Of a DNA stretch of 64,000 nucleotides, positions 47,940-59,844 are shown piece after piece. Both the position numbers and the translations under genes were made by a program. The notes beneath the pieces were generated by a model. It had not been told where the DNA came from. It ran no database searches and worked only from the letters and a program-made list of their open reading frames with translations. Positions within the stretch are counted from its first letter, which is position 1. Every line of letters begins with the position of its first letter. The DNA comes from Ptiloglossa arizonensis (lineage: Eukaryota; Arthropoda; Insecta; Hymenoptera; Colletidae), in contig NC_135048.1 of the NCBI RefSeq assembly GCF_051014685.1, positions 25,314,543 through 25,378,542 of the forward strand, in the 5' to 3' direction.

Positions 47940-48715
47940 GAATATTCGAATTGGGTGTTCGAATAATTTAATATTCGAATATTCGAGTAGATATTTTCGA
48001 ATATTATTCGAATACTTTTGCAATCGAGTATTTGAATATTCGAGTAGATATTCGAATATCGTTAGAATACTTTTGCAATTGAGTATTTGAATATTCGAGT
48101 AGACATTCAAATATTATTCGAATACATTTGCAATAGAGTATTTGAGTATTCGAGTAGATATTCAAATATCATTCGAATACTTTTGCAATCGAGTATTTGA
48201 GTATTCGAGTATACATTCAAATATTATTCGAATACATTTGCAATAGAGTATTTGAGTATTCGAGTATATATTCGAATATCATTAGAATACTTTTGCAATC
48301 GAGTATTTGAGTATTCGAGTATACATTCAAATATTATTCGAATACATTTGCAATAGAGTATTTGAGTATTCGAGTAGATATTCGAATATCATTAGAATAC
48401 TTTTGCAATCGAGTATTTGAATATTCGAGTAGATATTCGAATATCATTAGAATACTTTTGCAATCGAGCATTTGAGTATTCGAGTAGATATTCGAATATC
48501 ATTCGAATACTTTTGCAATCGAGTATTTGAATATTCGAATAGACATTCAAATATTATTCGAATACTTTTGCAATCGAGTATTTGAGTATTCGAGTAGATA
48601 TTCGAATATCATTCGAATACTTTTGCAATCGAGTATTTCAATATTAGAATAGATATTCAAATATCATTCGAATACTTTTGCAATTGAGTATTTGGGTATT
48701 TGAATACCACTATTC
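47940..48715. repeat. 55 bp tandem repeat, ~14 copies
   Basis: Units of 'gagtatttgagtattcgagt', 'agatattcgaatatcattcg' and 'aatacttttgcaatc', starting at 48026, 48081, 48136 and so on, with an exact 55 bp period. TTCGAA palindromes recur in many units. Alternating A/B types (aga-tattcgaatatcatt versus aca-ttcaaatattatt) suggest a higher-order 110 bp unit in 48080-48400. Confidence 0.95.
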
Positions 48716-48819
48716 GGATATAAGATGAAAATAGTATTTGAACCAAAAAATAGACTCAAAGAACTTGATTTACAGTCTATATCATATCATTCGAATACCT
48801 TGTAATCAAACAGTCAACC

Positions 48820-49050
48820 ATTTCAATAGCATTTGAACATTCGAGTATTCGAATAGCATTCGAATTACATTCGTGGAATATTTGACTCACCGAAATTTTC
48901 GAATATTCGAGTACAAAAAAATTCAACGAACAATCTCAATCTTAATACGAATAACATTCGACTCACATTTGTGGAATATTTGACTCACTGAAATTTTCGA
49001 ATATTCAAGTACAAAAAAATTCAACGAACAATTTCAATCTCAGTACGAAT
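48820..49050. repeat. ~115 bp duplication related to the 55 bp family
   Basis: 'tgtggaatatttgactcac', 'gaaattttcgaatattc' and 'gtacaaaaaaattcaacgaa' occur twice (about 48870 and 48970). Confidence 0.8.
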
Positions 49051-49795
49051 ACTTTGAGTCTTTCGGAAAAGTTTACCGCGAATTTTTCTATAAAATGTCC
49101 ACAAAGCGTTCGTTTCGTGATCCAGAAGATTTTTGTACAACTTATTCACGAAAAGATAAAAGCAACGTACGTCTCGTAAAGCTGTCAATGGAAAGACGTT
49201 TACTACGTTCGCGATAAAATCGATTGGCCGTTCAAGGTCATCGAAAGGATACCCCCCACCAAACGATTCGGTTATCCGATCGTTCTGTCTCTTGACTTCT
49301 GTCTGGTAACGCAACGCTGCGGACACTTATCTCTTAAACAGAGCAGCACATTGGCATTGAACGAGGGTGGGGGTTGCGTCTGACGTTATTCACAGTGAGG
49401 GGAGTGGCCTTCAACGGCCAGTTGATTTTGTGCCAACTATAGGTGAGCTCTTTCTTCGTTCCTCGCGGAGTGTTTGGACCAGTATTAGATGACGCTGCAT
49501 TACTCAACGCTTTCCGTTCCAAATACAGATTGTACCAAGTACTGTAGAGAGAAAACGAATCGATTGATCCGATTGCTGGAATTCGTAGCCGGATTTTACA
49601 TTTGCTGGACGCCCCCTTTGACCAATTGTGTCACTCAGACCGTAAACGAATTTTTGTTCACCGCAGCTAATATTCAAAATGGCTGACCATCTGCAAATAT
49701 CGAAAGATACAGAAATATCGTATAAAAGGTACGTTACTTATTCGGGATAAGTCACTTTTTCGTCGGTCTTGATCCATTTTGTAAATTTTTGCTCG
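49051..49795. other. Unique sequence with short unassigned frames
   Basis: A 101-codon minus frame (49021-49326) and an 'LERPIDFIANVV'-like stretch look less simple than the neighbours, but I cannot match them to a family. No gene called. Confidence 0.35.
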
Positions 49796-49797
49796 AA

Positions 49798-50095
49798 TGT
49801 AACCGTCTAATTTTTTTTTAAATCATTTACAATTGCAAAAATAATACTTACTTAGAAAATATCTCGGTAATTTTTCTCCTTGGACTGTAAACCACTTTTG
49901 TAATTGAACACCTGACTCGCATCGTGTCCGTTTGAAAAATCGAAACCGTCTAATTTTTTTTAAATCATTTACAATTGCAAAAATAATACTTACTTAGCGA
50001 ATATCTCGGTAACTTTTCTCCTTGAATGGTAAACCACTTTTGTAATTGAACACCTGACTCGAATCGCGTCCGTTTGAAAAGTCGAAACCGAACTA
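49798..50095. repeat. Two-copy ~148 bp tandem duplication
   Basis: 'aaatcatttacaattgcaaa', 'aatatctcggtaa' and 'cacttttgtaattgaacacc' occur twice, about 147-148 bp apart, at high identity. Confidence 0.9.
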
Positions 50096-52975
50096 AATTT
50101 ACAGACACGTTTGTCGATCGTTTTCGCAACGTACTCGTCTCGATACGACGCGAAATAAATTTTCATACACGACGGTTTACCATTTACTTAAAGTCACCGA
50201 GTCGATAAATCACTCCGGTGTTCACAGTGTTGGGGTAATATTGAAATTCTCGCAGTGTGTGTCAAAGTAGCTTCAGTCGACGGCATTAAATTTCGAATAA
50301 GAGGATCGGGGAGAAGGGGTGGGGGTGGGGAAATAAAAAAAAAAAAGAAAAAAGAAGAAACGGAAACGGCGATAAAAATTGTACGTTTATGGAAACAGCG
50401 ATACAAACGGAATGTCGAAAAAATTGTTTCGCATTCGAGCATTTTGTGGGCTTATTTTTAGACAGCTGTGCTCGAGAATGAATTCGTTTCGATTCAAACG
50501 AAGCATGGATATTTGATCTCACGGTGGAATTTTTTTTTTTCTTCTTTTTTTTGTAACAAAATCTTACAAACGAGTTTTTTCGACGTTCGTTTCCGGGATG
50601 GGCAGTAAATTTCAAAGCCATTGTTTAAATGCTCCGGCGATATTAAAAAGAGTGGGACAGGGGTAGGGTGGGGAGTGGTGAAAAAGCAATCGAAGTTCCT
50701 TCAATGACACGGCTATCAAAATACAATCCTGTCAGATCGTCCATCGATTCGTTTTTACGAAGCATTCGCGTCGATAAAACGTATCGTTGTTCGTGTACTT
50801 TCGATATTCACGGTGTCCCGTATTAACCCTGCAGAGCGCAAGAGGGCGAGGAAAGATCGGTCTCTGTTCAACTTGAACGCGTCTTGAACATTTTTCGTTA
50901 ACTCTTCGAAAAGTAGCTTTCTCCCCGTGGGAAACCAGTTTTGTTGTTTAAAAAGGAAAAGAACATTTAACTTCTACCGAGCGCTACTGCCGCCGATAAA
51001 TTAACACGTTACCACGAGCCTTTGTTATTCGATCCGAGAGTTTTTTTTTTCCTCCAAAAATCTGAAACGATAGATTTCAGACAACACAGAGCAAACACGA
51101 ATCCTTTGCGGTCCAAATATGTGTACTCCCGTGGGCGCGCGGAAATTTAGACCAATATTAGTTTCAGAGTTTGTTATCTTTTGTAAATGAAACACTTCCC
51201 GATCACATCGAGCGATACACATATATTTGTGTCGCTGCGGTTTGATATTTTACACGATGTTTGTCTCCCCTATATATACACACATATCTATACATCGAGC
51301 ATCGTCGGCGACGTCTAAAGCTAGCTTTCGGTAGCAAATTTTCTCCTTCCACGTTTATTTGTCTAGCGTGCTTCTAGGAAATACAGGGAGCAATAATCTC
51401 CCTCGTAGGTGCGAATAAAGGGACGATTTCTGGTCAGAAAGATTTCGTTCGATTCAATCCGATCGGTTCTCTTGCATTTTTGTCGCGAGTGCATCTCTTA
51501 CGATGCAGTTGCATCCTCTCCTCTTGTAACGTGAAAACTTTTTCTCGATTTTCGGACAATTTTCCAGAAAATTTTCTCCATCGTTTCGTAGACACGAGTT
51601 TCGTTCTGGTTTCTAAAATCATCTTCGACACAGTGTATGGACGTGAACGAGCGTCACGATCGATCGTTGGATAGATTCAACGTGCAAGTATAAATCGAAA
51701 AGGTGGTGTGAATCGATTTCGAAAATTCGTGGGGCACGCGATTAGGTAACGTGTCCCGATCGTTGCTCATTATTTCTACTTGTGTCGGTGGTTGTAAACA
51801 GTGACGATAATACGGTGTTACCTGTTTCAACTTGTTCTAACTAGTTGGAAGATAGCCAAATACCATACCGCTATCAATGTTTACAAACATCAACGCGGCC
51901 AGAAATAATGAATAATGGATAGACTGTTTAGCCACGTGTGCACCCGCGAATTTTCAAAATCGATATCGAACATTTTCACTCAACATTTTCCATTTATCTT
52001 TGCACGAGGAATTTTTACATTTTGTGCTCGCAATTGCATTCGGTATAAATCCATTTAAAACTACAACGAGGAGATGGATAATACGCATCGTAAAATGTAC
52101 ACACTGTACCTTGCACTGTACTGCAATTTTAAATTGCACTTGGAAAATATTTTCCATCTTTTGCACGCACCCAGGGTTATTATAGAAACATTGGACAGGT
52201 TGTAGTTCTTATTCGAACGAGACGATACCAAAATTTGAAGAAAATTGAATCGTGTATACTATAATATAATCGTGAATACTATCTTTCTATGGTGGCAATT
52301 TTTATTTTTATTTTGCTTTTCGAGTAATTATCTAATGTAGGAGTAATTATCTATGCATCTCGTCGATTCTTATGACCTTGAAATACGTTTTGCTTGAATC
52401 AACGTTTCGATCAACTTTCTTCTATAGATACAATCGTCACTCGGTTTTAATTTCGAAGATGCAGAAAAAAGTGTGTTCAGAATTATACGATTGGTGTTTG
52501 GTCTTGATTGAATTTTGAATTTTATTCGACATTATCGAGTTTCAATTGGGTCGTTGGCATTGTTTATGTGACAAAAGCCGTGTTCTGGCTCAAACAAACG
52601 TTGATTATTATTTTACGATAGCTTTGCCTCGCGGAGGTTGGATATTAATTTGCACCAAACCGAAACCCATTGATCTTTCCCTTTTATCGATATTAAAAAT
52701 TACTATGGTCAATCAGTCGAGCTTAGGTTCAGCCGTATAACAATTAAGTGCACTCGTAACAAGTTTAATTAAAGTTTTACGCGAACATCTCGGAGGTTAG
52801 GGAACGGGAGATTATAGGGAAAAGATTGTTCGTAATGTTGACCTTGACAAGGTATTTCAAGGTCGTTAAAATCGACGAGGTGTGACCTGTTCTGAATAAT
52901 TCCCCGCTTCTTGTTTTTCAAGCAGGGCCATGCATTTTTTTACATAAATCGATTCTTCTCGTCGAAAGTTTGTAA
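50096..52975. other. Unique intronic sequence
   Basis: AT-rich unique DNA with a T-run at 50530-50552 and an A-rich tract at 50332-50360. 'ttaaccctgcagag' at 50825 starts like a piggyBac tip, but no partner end was found. Several 60-80 codon frames are without domains. Confidence 0.45.
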
Positions 52976-52978
52976 TAC

Positions 52979-53181
52979 ACTCGACCCTCCTATAACGCGG
53001 TTAATTCGTTCCGTGTTGCATCGAAATCGTGTTAACCGAAACCTGAACATTCGGATGGAAATATTCGCGTTGCATGAAGGTTGTCAAATTTTATTAACCC
53101 TATAACAAAAACCGTGTTGCGAGAATATCGTGTTACAAGAGAACTGTCGTAATGTTTGCTGTGTTACAAGAGGGTTGAGTG
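52979..53181. mobile_element. 203 bp MITE with TA target duplication
   Basis: The left end 'cactcgaccctcctataacg' and the reverse complement of the right end, 'cactcaaccctcttgtaaca', form imperfect inverted repeats of about 24 bp. TA dinucleotides flank both sides (52977-52978 and 53182-53183). Tips with C-C-C-T-C-x-x-x-T-A-A-C and TA duplication fit pogo/Tc1-like elements. It has no coding capacity. Internal 'gtgttacaagag' words are partly duplicated. Confidence 0.8.
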
Positions 53182-53214
53182 TATAGTTGGCAGCTGGAAT
53201 GATGACTCTCGGAT

Positions 53215-53510
53215 CATTATGCTTATGTTTATAATATGGTACTTATAAATTTAATTTATAAGTGTCGTATTTAAAACATAAGTATAAGTATGAATGTAAG
53301 ATTATATTAATAATATATGTTTATATATACATATATTTATACTTATATTTATACTTATTTATAAATATAAATACTTATAAGACAAGTATTTATATTTATG
53401 CTTATGTTTGTAATATGGTACTTATAAATTTAATTTATAAGTGTCATATTTAAAACATAAGTATAAGTATGAATATAAGATTATATTAATAATATATGTT
53501 TATGTACGTT
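53215..53510. repeat. ~107 bp AT-rich direct duplication with a palindromic spacer
   Basis: 'gcttatgtttataatatggt' to 'attatattaataatatatgt' occurs at about 53220-53323 and again at 53399-53503, almost identically. The spacer is made of TTATA/TATAA words. Confidence 0.9.
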
Positions 53511-53894
53511 TTGTTCAATCACAGGCCATCGAAGGCTGACAAAAGTCATCTGACTCAATAAAATTCTTAATTTCTTCCAGAGGTCATCTTTTCAACTTCG
53601 CACAGTACTGTGCAGAGATCGTATTATAATTGTATGAATTTTTTAAAATTTTAAATTTATAACGTATAAATTACAACATATTAAATACAAATTTTGTTCT
53701 TCCACCGATAGTTGAACCGTGTTGATATCATAAATAATTAAAATTCCGAGTTCGTGTCTACGCCAATGCCTTGTTGCTCGTAATCGTTTCGTCTCGTTTT
53801 GTTTCGATGTCTCTTTCTCGCAATAATCGTCACGCGATAGATTCGTGTATATATATCATCACCTCGACCAATAACCAAACGACAATTCGATTCG

Positions 53895-54032
53895 TTGGCA
53901 AGTTACCATCTCTACAGAGTACCTGCTCGGATGACAACTTACAATCTCTGCGCATTATCTGATTGGACGACAACTTACGATCTCTGCACAGTACCTGATT
54001 GGATGGCAACTTAAGATCTCTGCACAGTACCT
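53895..54032. repeat. ~36 bp tandem repeat, 4 copies
   Basis: 'gacaacttacgatctctgca' plus 'cagtacctgattggat' repeated about four times with small changes. Confidence 0.8.
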
Positions 54033-54900
54033 GGTTCCACTTTCTATAATACGGAGTGATTCTCTCGTCAGCAGACTTCAAAATGGTACTGTCGATATCA
54101 CTGTGTCTCGGCGGTTGATCCACGACAAATACTGCAACAGAGACAGCTACACTTCTAAGAGAGAGACAGAATAAGGCAACGACTTCCTTTGGAGTCTACT
54201 GGCGAGGGTACAGTGACGGATTTATACTTCAGGGTGCCTGAGGCGTTAGAAATTTTTGGTGCCACGTTAAAAGTAAACTAATCGTGCACAACGTATATGT
54301 ACACAAAATTGTGTATATATGAACGATGTATATACAACTGAAGAGAATGGTACCATTACTTTAAGAGACTCAGAGTTTTCACTGACCATCGTGTACGTTA
54401 CATTTAATAAAAGTTTATCATTTTTACGAATTTTATTGCAATATTTTAAGGGAATATTTTTTAATCCCTATAGTAACGTAATACTGTACGTAGAATGTAA
54501 AATTTATGTATACAAATGTGTATATGTATAATTTTTGAACCCCTGTCGAAAATATGTTCGTATATATGTGTGTATACAAATTACATTTTTTTTACAATGT
54601 TTAAAAAAAAAATACACACACTATATATATATATAAATATATATTATGTATACAGGTTTTTAAAAGTAGTCCCTCAAAATATTGCAATGAAATTCATAAA
54701 AATGATAAACTCGCAAAAGTATTGCGATCCCTCAAAATATTGCAATAAAATTCGCGCGAACGATAAAGTTGCAAAAACCATTATGAAATACAGCGTATCC
54801 AACATTCCCCCAAAAAATCTCGAAAACTGTTACACGCGTAGATCGTCTCGCAAAGTAATAGTACCATCCGGTTCCGAGTTGCACGCACGAAATTTCCAAT
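54033..54900. other. AT-rich spacer with TA runs
   Basis: AT-rich, with a TA-rich tract near 54618-54655. A 143-codon frame (54516-54947) is Ile/Tyr/Lys-rich and without a domain. Confidence 0.4.
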
Positions 54901-54945
54901 TTAACACTAGGTTTTCGGGACGCGTCACTTTGACGCATCTCGATT
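54901..54945 (+). mobile_element. Possible piggyBac-type terminal repeat remnant
   Basis: TTAA at 54901-54904 followed by 'cactaggttttcgggacgcg' and a short inverted gcgtca/tgacgc word. It resembles the tip at 19896 (TTAA plus cactag). No partner end is certain. Confidence 0.35.
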
Positions 54946-55024
54946 GATGAAAATTACAGAAACCGTTTATATTTTTCTTCTGTCATTTCTACCGACTTTT
55001 GTCCGTCAAAATTCATTTTCTTCG

Positions 55025-56265
55025 AAGCTTTCTAATTTTAGAATTCTCTATGCGGTATAGCTATCTTCGTACAGTGTACCTATGTGCACCCGGTGTTAAA
55101 GCTTCCTAATTTTAGAATTCTCTATGCGGTATACCTATCTCTTCATAATACTAGTATATCTATATGTACACAGTGTTAAAGCTTTCTAATTTTATTATTC
55201 TCTATGCGGTGTACCTATCTCTATGTAGTATACCTAAATGTGCACAATATTAAAGCTTTCTAATTTTATCATTTTCTATGCGGTATACCTATCTCTTCAT
55301 AATATATCTATATGTACACAGTGTTGAAGCATTCTAATTTTATCATTTGCTATGTGGTATACCTATCTCTACGTAATGTACTTAATGTACACAATATTAA
55401 AGCTTTCTAATTTTATCATTTGCTATGTGGTATACCTATCTCTGTGTAGTATATCTATATGCATTCAGTGTTAAGGCTTCCTAATTTTATAATTCTCTAT
55501 GCGGTATATCTATCTTTATATAGTATACCTAAGTGTACAGTGTTAAAGGTTCCTAAGTTTATAATTCTCTATGTGGTATACCTATCTCTATGTAGCATAC
55601 CTATATGCACACAATGTTAAATCTTTCCAATTTTATAATTCTCTATGTGGGTACTTATATACACACAGTGTTAGAGCTTTCTAATTTTATAATTCTCTAT
55701 GTGGGATACCTATATGCACACAGCATTAGAGCTCCCTAATTTTATAATTCTCTATGTGGGATACCTATATGGACACAGCATTAGAGCTTTCTAATTTTAT
55801 AATTCTCTATGCGGTATACCTATCTCTAGATAGTATACCTATATGCACACAGTGTTAAATCTTTCCAATTTCATAATTCTCTATGCGGTATATCTATCTT
55901 TACGTAGTACACCTATATGCACACAGTGTTAAAACTTTCCAATTTTATAATTTTCAATATGGTATACTTATCTCAATGTAGCATATCTATATGCAATCCA
56001 CTGTTAAGGCTTCCTAATTTTAGAATTCTCTATGCGGTATACCTATCTCTACTTAGTATACCTATATGCACACATCATTAAAACTTTCCAATTTTATAAT
56101 TTTCAATATGGTATACTTATCTCAATGTAGCATATCTACATACATCCAGTGTTAAGGCTTCCTAATTTTAGATTTCTCTATACAGTATATCTATCTCCCC
56201 ATAGTACACCTATATGCCCACAATGTCAAATATTTCCAACTTCATAATTCTCTCTACGACACACC
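55025..56265. repeat. ~75-90 bp tandem repeat, ~15 copies
   Basis: Units share 'ctttctaattttataattct', 'ctatgcggtatacctatctc' and 'cctatatgcacacagtgtta'. Unit length varies because the 'tctctatgtagtataccta' segment is sometimes missing. The array ends about 560 bp upstream of exon 56825. Confidence 0.9.
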
Positions 56266-56824
56266 TATCTCTCCCCGATAGACGTCAATGTGTCGCAATA
56301 AATGTCCGTAAACCAATCGTTAATAATACTTACACAGTGCAATCGCTAGCGCGTCCCTAGATTCGTCGTGCCCAGACGTAAATCCGCGACTAAGAATCAC
56401 CCCGTGGAATCGTCTCGTTCTCGTTGCTCCGCGGCGTTGCTCGAGAGTGTCTATCCCGCTGCGAGGGCTTATAGCGCGAGACAAACGAACCGCAGAGGGT
56501 TCGAGCGACGATCCTTAAACGTCGAACGAGCGAGATTACCCCGTGGTAGCTAGGAGCGAACAACGCCGTTGCGGCGGATCGTTCGATTAATCGTGGAAAT
56601 TTGTCCTTAAAACGGCGGCGGCGGCTTAACTCGGTACCGAATTAATTATCGGAATTAAGTCGGCGACGTGTCGCGCCGTGGCTGAGCGCAGGGAGAGCCG
56701 GTGAATTTTAACGGGGCATTCCGCGTGATCATCGAGGGAGGGAGGGGGAGGGGGAGGGGGGGGGGGTGTTTCCTACGCTTTAATCGGTTCGCACGTTGTT
56801 GCACCCGTCCCTCCGCACGTGCAG
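56266..56824 (+). other. GC-rich 3' end of Beat intron
   Basis: CpG-rich sequence with a G-run (56738-56766) and an acceptor 'ctccgcacgtgcag' at 56811-56824. The 61-codon frame at 56368-56553 is not conserved-looking. Confidence 0.6.
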
Positions 56825-57131
56825 CCGCTGGAGTTTCACGTCCGCACGTACAGCCCCCTCGACACCAACGAATCGGAGTGGCAGATCTCCCAGATCGGGC
56901 TTCAGTTCTTGGTGACGCACAACCACTTCACCGGTGGCAAGCTGAAGATACGTTGCAGCGCCTCGATACACGACATCTACTGGCAGAGCACCGAGGTCAG
57001 CGCCGAGGAGGACAGGCCCAGGGTGATACACTACGAGCCAGCGGCAACCATAGTCGGCATCAACTATCTGCAACCGCCGCCTAACTTCCAAACCGGTCAG
57101 AAGAAACCCGATGGCCACGTCGGTGTCAAAG
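56825..57131 (+). CDS. beat: Beaten path (Beat) family protein, exon with second half of Ig domain 2 and linker
   Basis: The exon follows '...gtgcag' in phase 0 and ends at donor GTAATT after 102 codons plus one base. Residues 1-9 read P-L-E-F-H-V-R-T-Y. Residues 22-30 are S-Q-I-G-L-Q-F-L-V, a conserved Beat strand, and 38-44 are G-K-L-K-I-R-C, with Cys44 closing the second Ig disulphide. They are followed by S-A-S-I and I-Y-W-Q-S, the usual Beat continuation. There is one N15-E-S sequon. The tail (residues 60-102) is Pro/Gly/Gln-rich and probably begins the variable C-terminal region. The leftover single base requires a further exon that I could not find in 57132-64000. The GC content of codon third positions here is much higher than in the surrounding repeats. 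Confidence 0.94.
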
Positions 57132-57270
57132 GTAATTATCAATTTCGTCAAACTGGATCGTGAAACGCTCGATTTGAAATCAATTTAGTGTTCTTTTCAA
57201 CGAGTCGCGATTGATTGGTTTTTTTTGCTTTTTTTTTTTTGGAACGATTTTTTACTTTTGAAGAGTTAAG
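57132..57270 (+). other. Start of the downstream Beat intron
   Basis: GTAATT donor followed by AT-rich sequence with a T-run at 57230-57240. Confidence 0.6.
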
Positions 57271-57279
57271 GACTTGGTC

Positions 57280-58675
57280 CGAAACGTGACTTTACTTTCT
57301 TGGGTATTTGGTTACTGATGTTTAGACGTAACTTAACTTTCTTGGGTATTTGGTGACTCTGGTTACTGATGTTTACATGTAACTTAACTTTCTTGTGTAT
57401 TTGGTGACCCTAGTTACTGATGTTTACACATAACTTAACTTTCTTGGGTATTTGATAATCCTGATTACTGATGTTTAGACCTAACTTAACTTTCTTGCGT
57501 ATAATTTGACCCTGGGTACTGATGTTTAAACATAACTTAACTTTCTTGGGTATTTGGTGACTCTAGTTACTGATGTTTACACGTAACTTAACTTTCTTGG
57601 ATATTTGGTGATCCTAGTTACTGATGTTTACATGTAACTTAACTTTCTTGGGTATTTGGTTACTGATATTTAGACGTAACTTAACTTTCTTGGGTATTTG
57701 GTGACTCTAGTTACTGATGTTTACACGTAACTTAACTTTCTTGGGTATTTGGTGACTCTGGTTACTCATGTTTACATGTAACTTAACTTTCTTGGGCATT
57801 TGGTGACTCTGGTTACTGATATTTACACGTAACTTAACTTCCTCGGGTATATAGTGACTCTGGTTACTGATGTTTACATATTACTTAACTTTCTTGGGTA
57901 TTTGGTGATCCTGATTACTGATGTTTAGACCTAACTTAACTTTCTTGCGTATAATTTGACCCTGGGTACTGATGTTAAAACATAACTTAACTTTCTTGGG
58001 TATTTGGTGACTCTGGTTACTCATGTTTACATGTAACTTAACTTTCTTGCGTATAATTTGACCCTGGGTACTGATGTTAAAACATAACTTAACTTTCTTG
58101 GGTATTTGGTGACTCTGGTTACTCATGTTTACATGTAACTTAACTTTCTTGGGCATTTGGTGACTCTGGTTACTGATATTTAGACGTAACTTAACTTCCT
58201 CGGGTATATAGTGACTCTGATTACTGATGTTTACATATTACTTAACTTTCTTGGGTGTTTAGTGATCCTGATTACTGATGTTTAGACCTAACTTAACTTT
58301 CTTGCGTATAATTTGACCCTGGGTACTGATGTTTAAACATAACTTAACTTTCTTGAGTATTTGGTGATCCTAGTTACTGATGTTTACATATAACTTAACT
58401 TTCTTGGGTATTTGATAATCCTGATTACTGATGTTTAGACCTAACTTAACTTTCTTGCGTATAATTTGACCCTGGGTACTGATGTTTAAACATAACTTAA
58501 CTTTCTTGGGTATTTGGTGACTCTAGTTACTGATGTTTACATGTAACTTAACGTTCTGGGGTATTTGGTGATACTTGTTATTGATGTCTAGACGAAACTT
58601 AACTTTCTTGGGTATTTGGTGACCCTACTTACTGATATTTAGCCGTAACTTAACTTTCTTGTGTATTTGGTAAGT
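57280..58675. repeat. 51 bp tandem repeat, ~27 copies
   Basis: Units of 'taacttaactttcttgggta', 'tttggtgactctggttactg' and 'atgtttacacg', period 51 bp. Higher-order duplications of 3-5 units are visible; the block with 'gcgtataatttgaccctggg' recurs six times. 51 is a multiple of three, giving a minus-strand open frame of seventeen-residue repeats (57881-58156), taken as a by-product. The array begins about 150 bp after the donor of exon 56825-57131. Confidence 0.95.
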
Positions 58676-58749
58676 TTATTATCAATTTGGCGCAAGTTAA
58701 TTTCCATTTATTTAATAATTTATCGATTCTTGAATCGAAAGATGAGTTT

Positions 58750-59840
58750 CTTTCGAAAATGAAAACGTTTCAACGGAGCTCGTAAGATGGCGAACGGAAT
58801 GTCACAAGTGCAAAAAGGATTTGAATGGTGTGACGAACACAGACACAGCGATTGGAGCAGTGTAGCATAAGAATTACAATTTCTAAAAATTGTAATTAGA
58901 GTTTATTTAAGTAGAAATGGACAACTTATCAATTCTCTTTAGTACAGGATCGTGGTTATTGAATTTTTCTCCTCTTGAGTAATTTTTTGGGGATCGAAAT
59001 AAACGAACCTTCATGGGTGAAGCTAAATCGGCTGAATAAAGAGGGTGAGATGGATCGTATTAATTTTACAATATTTTCTCGAGTAATTCTTGTCGTGTAT
59101 GGTCCACCATTGTCAAAATCATAAAAAGAAAAATAACGATTCCTTGGGATCGACGAGTGCTGTTTGTTTCTCTTGCAATTCTTCTTAAACTGCTTCAGCT
59201 ATCACGTTAATTCGATCTCGGTACACAAAGGAAAATCTCTCCACGAAAGGTGACTTAGGTTCCAAGCTAGTTAATTTCCATCTATATTCTCCTTCATAAC
59301 CCACGTTTCATCTCCCCCGATCACTTCGTCTAAAAATACTTCTCTTCGTCCTGTCCGCTTGATTCTTCTTCGTCAAATCGCACAAAACCCGCACACCCGA
59401 CTTTTCCTGCTCTTTCCAAGTGTCGACAAATGGTAGATTAGGATATCCTCGTCTTATCCGCTAATTCTCCGGTCATTCGACCCAGCTCTTGTCCCACCAG
59501 AACCTTCGAAACATTGTCACCGATATCCGCTGTCCATCCCGACACAGATTCGAAGATTCCAATCTCTGGAACGAAACTTGGCAAACCAATTTCACACTGT
59601 TCAGCTACCACGTCTTCACGAATAACGTCTCATATTTTTTTCACAATATTACCATTCCGTAACACCCAAACCATTGCGCAACAAACGAACCTTTTCGTCA
59701 ACTACTCCATTTCGCACGAAAAATTCTACCACTGACGCGTGATCATTTTCGGACGCTTGAATATCTCGAAAAAATATAAGCACGAGTGTGAGAAGGAATC
59801 TCGTTCGAAATTCCTCGAAAAGTTCCAGCTCCAACGTTCA
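58750..59840 (-). pseudogene. Degraded mariner transposase
   Basis: Minus-strand conceptual frames give, in order, N-W-F-A-K-F-R-S (about 59590-59550), E-L-A-D-K-T-R-I-S then S-T-I-C-R-H-L (about 59470-59415), and G-G-D-E-T-W-V (about 59318-59298). These match the first helix-turn-helix end, the second helix-turn-helix, and the T-G-D-E-T-W-V block containing the first catalytic Asp of mariner transposases. The C-terminal half continues with many stops and frameshifts, with a faint P-S-D-x-x-L-F region near 59030-58990. It is clearly inactive. I did not identify the terminal repeats. About 1.1 kb of body length is normal for a mariner. Confidence 0.75.
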
Positions 59841-59844
59841 AACC

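Noticed and set aside
50825..50840. TTAACCCTGCAGAG as a piggyBac tip
   Set aside because: No partner inverted end or TTAA duplication found; the match is only a few bases.
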